DNA from: DAMCAP01 sp032059445
Lineage (GTDB): Bacteria > Bacillota > Clostridia > Oscillospirales > Ruminococcaceae
Direction: 5' to 3'
Assembly: GCA_032059445.1 (NCBI GenBank)
Contig: DAMCAP010000032.1
Coordinates: 1-23,194, forward strand
Length of the DNA: 23,194 nucleotides
The notes under the pieces are model-generated. The model saw nothing but the letters and a program-made list of their open reading frames with translations. It made no database searches and had not been told where the DNA came from. A program made the translations under genes and the position numbers. Every line of letters begins with the position of its first letter. Position 1 is the first letter of the stretch. Of the stretch, positions 21,581 to 23,194 are shown in pieces.

Positions 21581-22321
21581 ATGAAGAAAATTACTTTAGA
21601 GGTCTGCTGCGGCTCGGTAGACGACGTTGTCGAGGCAAAGCTGGGCGGAGCCGACCGCATTGAGCTGAATTCCAACATGTTTCACGGCGGTCTTACCCCT
21701 TCCATCGGTAGCCTGATTACCGCAAAGAAGCTTACAGGCATGGAGATGATGTGCATGGTACGCCCCAGAGAGGGCGGCTTTGACTACACCGAGGCAGAGT
21801 TCCTCACCATGTTAGAGGATGCCCGCCGCCTGCTGGAAGCTGGTGCTGACGGTATTGTTTTTGGCTTCCTTAAAGAGGACGGTACCCTCAATATCGAGCG
21901 TTGTAAGGCAATGATGGAGATCATCGGCGATAAGCAATCGGTCTTCCACCGCGCTATCGACGTTGTCCCCAACTGGAGAAGCGCCATCGATCAGCTCTGC
22001 GACCTTGGCGTCACCCGTATCCTCACCAGTGGTCAAAACCCCTCCGTTTATTATGGCCGCAGCACCGTGCGTGATATGATCAGCTATGCCCATGGTAGGA
22101 TTGAGATCCTCCCAGGCGCTGGTATCAACGAAGTCAACGCCCAGCAGGTAATTGATGAAACTGGTTGTGATCAGATCCATATTGCGATCCACAAGCAGTG
22201 CACCGACAGCAGCACACGCTGCAACCCCAGCATCTACTATGGCGGTATGCTCTTCCCACCCGAAGATAAATACGCGATGATCGACCGTGAAGGCGTGGCA
22301 GCAATCGCCAAGCTGCGCTAA
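21581..22321 (+). CDS. cutC: CutC family protein
   Basis: A 246-residue TIM-barrel protein of normal family length. AAAGGAAG precedes ATG at 21581. Family blocks are clear: LEVCCGSVDDVVEAKLGGADRIELNS broken by the usual loop, GGLTPSIG, MVRPREGGFDYTEAE, DGIVFGFLKEDGTLN, FHRAIDV, LGVTRILTSGQ and IEILPGAGIN. CutC was first linked to copper tolerance in E. coli, but later work questioned that, and its reaction is not settled. It lies 20 bp after the transglutaminase-like gene, on the same strand and with no promoter between, so the two are probably cotranscribed. The shared purpose is not obvious. Confidence 0.95.
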   Translation: MKKITLEVCCGSVDDVVEAKLGGADRIELNSNMFHGGLTPSIGSLITAKKLTGMEMMCMVRPREGGFDYTEAEFLTMLEDARRLLEAGADGIVFGFLKEDGTLNIERCKAMMEIIGDKQSVFHRAIDVVPNWRSAIDQLCDLGVTRILTSGQNPSVYYGRSTVRDMISYAHGRIEILPGAGINEVNAQQVIDETGCDQIHIAIHKQCTDSSTRCNPSIYYGGMLFPPEDKYAMIDREGVAAIAKLR

Positions 22322-22360
22322 TGCTTACCAATCACATGAGATTCTATTAAAATAGTACAA

Positions 22361-22396
22361 AAGGTGGTACCTGTAGATATTTACAGGCACCACCTT
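22361..22396 (+). terminator. Terminator after cutC
   Basis: AAGGTGGT (22361-22368) and CCTGTA pair with TACAGG and ACCACCTT (22389-22396), with one internal A/C mismatch. The T tract is weak (TTATTTCG). The promoter of the next gene uses bases inside this hairpin. Confidence 0.7.
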
Positions 22397-22408
22397 ATTT
22401 CGTATACT
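22380..22408 (+). promoter_or_regulatory. Promoter of the NUDIX gene overlapping the cutC terminator
   Basis: TTTACA (22380-22385), a 17-nt spacer and TATACT (22403-22408). The -35 lies in the loop and 3' arm of the cutC terminator hairpin. Confidence 0.5.
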
Positions 22409-22444
22409 AATCTTAATACAGTTATATAGAAGGAGATTGATACT

Positions 22445-22903
22445 ATGGGTGAGCATTTCAAAGCGCTATCCGCAGTCTTTCCAATCATTTTGAGGACTTT
22501 TGATACCAGTCAACAAGTCTTGCTACACAAAAGAGCCAACACTGGCTATATGGATGGCCTATGGGACTTTGCAGGAAGTGGGCATGTAGATGCAGACGAA
22601 ACAGCAATGCAAGCTCTCATCAGAGAATGTAAAGAAGAAATCGGTATTACAGTAGCTCCAAAAAACCTCAGATTTGCTCATTTAGCACACAGAGTTGGCC
22701 AAAATGGTGCCCGTACCTACTATGATATCTATTTTATCGTTGATCTGTTTAGCGGTCAGCCTTCTATCAAAGAAGCAGATAAATGTGCTGACCTACAGTG
22801 GTTTGATATAAACAGCCTGCCAGAGGATATGATCGAGCTACGAAAAGAGGCTTTAGCTCTTTGCTTAAATTCAGTATTGTATAGTGAGGTCGTTTATAAC
22901 TAA
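22445..22903 (+). CDS. NUDIX hydrolase
   Basis: A 152-residue protein. GAAGGAGA precedes ATG at 22445. The NUDIX box is intact: G in GSGHVDADETAMQALIREC then KEEIGI, fitting Gx5Ex7REUxEExGU with the metal-binding glutamates present. Upstream strands (VLLHKRANTGYMDGLWDFAG) are typical of the family. NUDIX enzymes cleave nucleoside diphosphates linked to another moiety, with Mg2+. The GYMDGLWDFAGSGHVD style resembles DNA-mismatch/8-oxo-dGTP or general housecleaning members, but the substrate cannot be assigned. Single gene with its own promoter and a shared terminator downstream. Confidence 0.92.
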   Translation: MGEHFKALSAVFPIILRTFDTSQQVLLHKRANTGYMDGLWDFAGSGHVDADETAMQALIRECKEEIGITVAPKNLRFAHLAHRVGQNGARTYYDIYFIVDLFSGQPSIKEADKCADLQWFDINSLPEDMIELRKEALALCLNSVLYSEVVYN

Positions 22904-22962
22904 GGATTCAAGCTAGGTATTGCTTATAGATATTTGCTATTACATGCAATTGACTAATAACA

Positions 22963-22998
22963 AAAAAACACCCGCCACATAAGTGACGGGTGTTTTTG
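22963..22998. terminator. Bidirectional terminator between NUDIX gene and rRNA operon
   Basis: AAAACACCCG pairs with CGGGTGTTTT, with CAC/GTG inside and A/T runs on both sides. It ends the NUDIX transcript on the plus strand and the rRNA operon on the minus strand, just 3' of 5S. Confidence 0.88.
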
Positions 22999-23004
22999 CT
23001 GGGT

Positions 23005-23120
23005 GTCAGCACCGATCTATCTTCCCAGGCAGCTTCCCGCCAAGTATTGTCGACCCAGATGAGCTTAACGACCGTGTTCGGAATGGGAACGGGTGGAACC
23101 TCATCGGCATTAGCACTGAC
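23005..23120 (-). rRNA. rrf: 5S ribosomal RNA
   Basis: The minus strand contains the conserved 5S core: GGTTCCACCCGTTCCCATTC, CGAACACGGTCGTTAAGC, and the 3' part with TTGGCGGGAAGCTGCCTGGG. The ends GTCAGTGC and GTGCTGAC pair over 8 bp (two G-U), fixing 116 nt. It is the last gene of an rRNA operon read leftward. The 74 bases to its right (23121-23194) are spacer, presumably towards a 23S gene outside the window. Confidence 0.95.
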
Positions 23121-23194
23121 TAGAGTAAGTATTTAACTACACACTCAAAATCGAACAATAAACTTCCTTGAGAAAGAGACTTAAATCGAACACA

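Noticed and set aside
1..23194. CRISPR array, full insertion sequence or replication origin
   Set aside because: No regularly spaced long repeats, no transposase with terminal inverted repeats and no origin-type box clusters were seen on reading through.

Overview
The window looks like chromosomal DNA of a low-to-moderate-GC Clostridia bacterium, probably of the Oscillospiraceae/Ruminococcaceae type. This is inferred from gene content (small 'phosphate permease'-like membrane proteins, LytS-like kinase with a SARP-like response regulator, phi LC3-type holin plus amidase, DUF4367 protein), strong AAGGAGG-type ribosome sites and several TTG/GTG starts. I did not identify the species. A run of ten N at 8651-8660 shows this is draft sequence.

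Region 1 (about 167-7225) is an A+T-richer accessory island at an arginine tRNA locus. A broken 5' half of tRNA-Arg(TCG) lies at 167-213 and a decayed tRNA-Arg 3' half at 7184-7225, with an intact tRNA-Arg(CCG) at 357-433. Helically phased TGACYACYA repeats sit near both ends, and the C-terminal stump of a tyrosine recombinase is at 1265-1363. Cargo is a DUF1232 membrane protein, a 35-residue membrane peptide, a large secreted choice-of-anchor L surface protein, and a sensor kinase/response regulator pair. The surface-protein promoter carries two TAGTCC repeats 11 bp apart just upstream of TATAAT. That is the arrangement expected for a SARP-type activator, so the two-component system probably switches on the surface protein.

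Region 2 (7258-10555) holds a GNAT acetyltransferase, a small membrane protein, a DUF4367 membrane-anchored protein and a stand-alone holin/amidase cassette. The cassette is preceded by a structured leader of about 165 nt.

Region 3 (10756-13943) is a complete glycine betaine/proline-type ABC transporter operon (binding lipoprotein, permease, CBS-containing ATPase). Its -10 box is framed by a perfect 12-bp inverted repeat.

Region 4 (14183-15385) is a three-gene operon: 2x[4Fe-4S] ferredoxin, a membrane 4Fe-4S protein, and an ArsR-family regulator whose two cysteines match the persulfide-sensing BigR/SqrR pair.

Region 5 (15410-22997) carries a CACHE-like/degenerate GGDEF/EAL c-di-GMP phosphodiesterase, a paralogue of the small membrane protein, a short cation diffusion facilitator, a three-part transglutaminase-like protein, CutC and a NUDIX hydrolase.

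The window ends in a 5S rRNA gene on the minus strand, the tail of an rRNA operon whose 23S gene must lie beyond the right edge.
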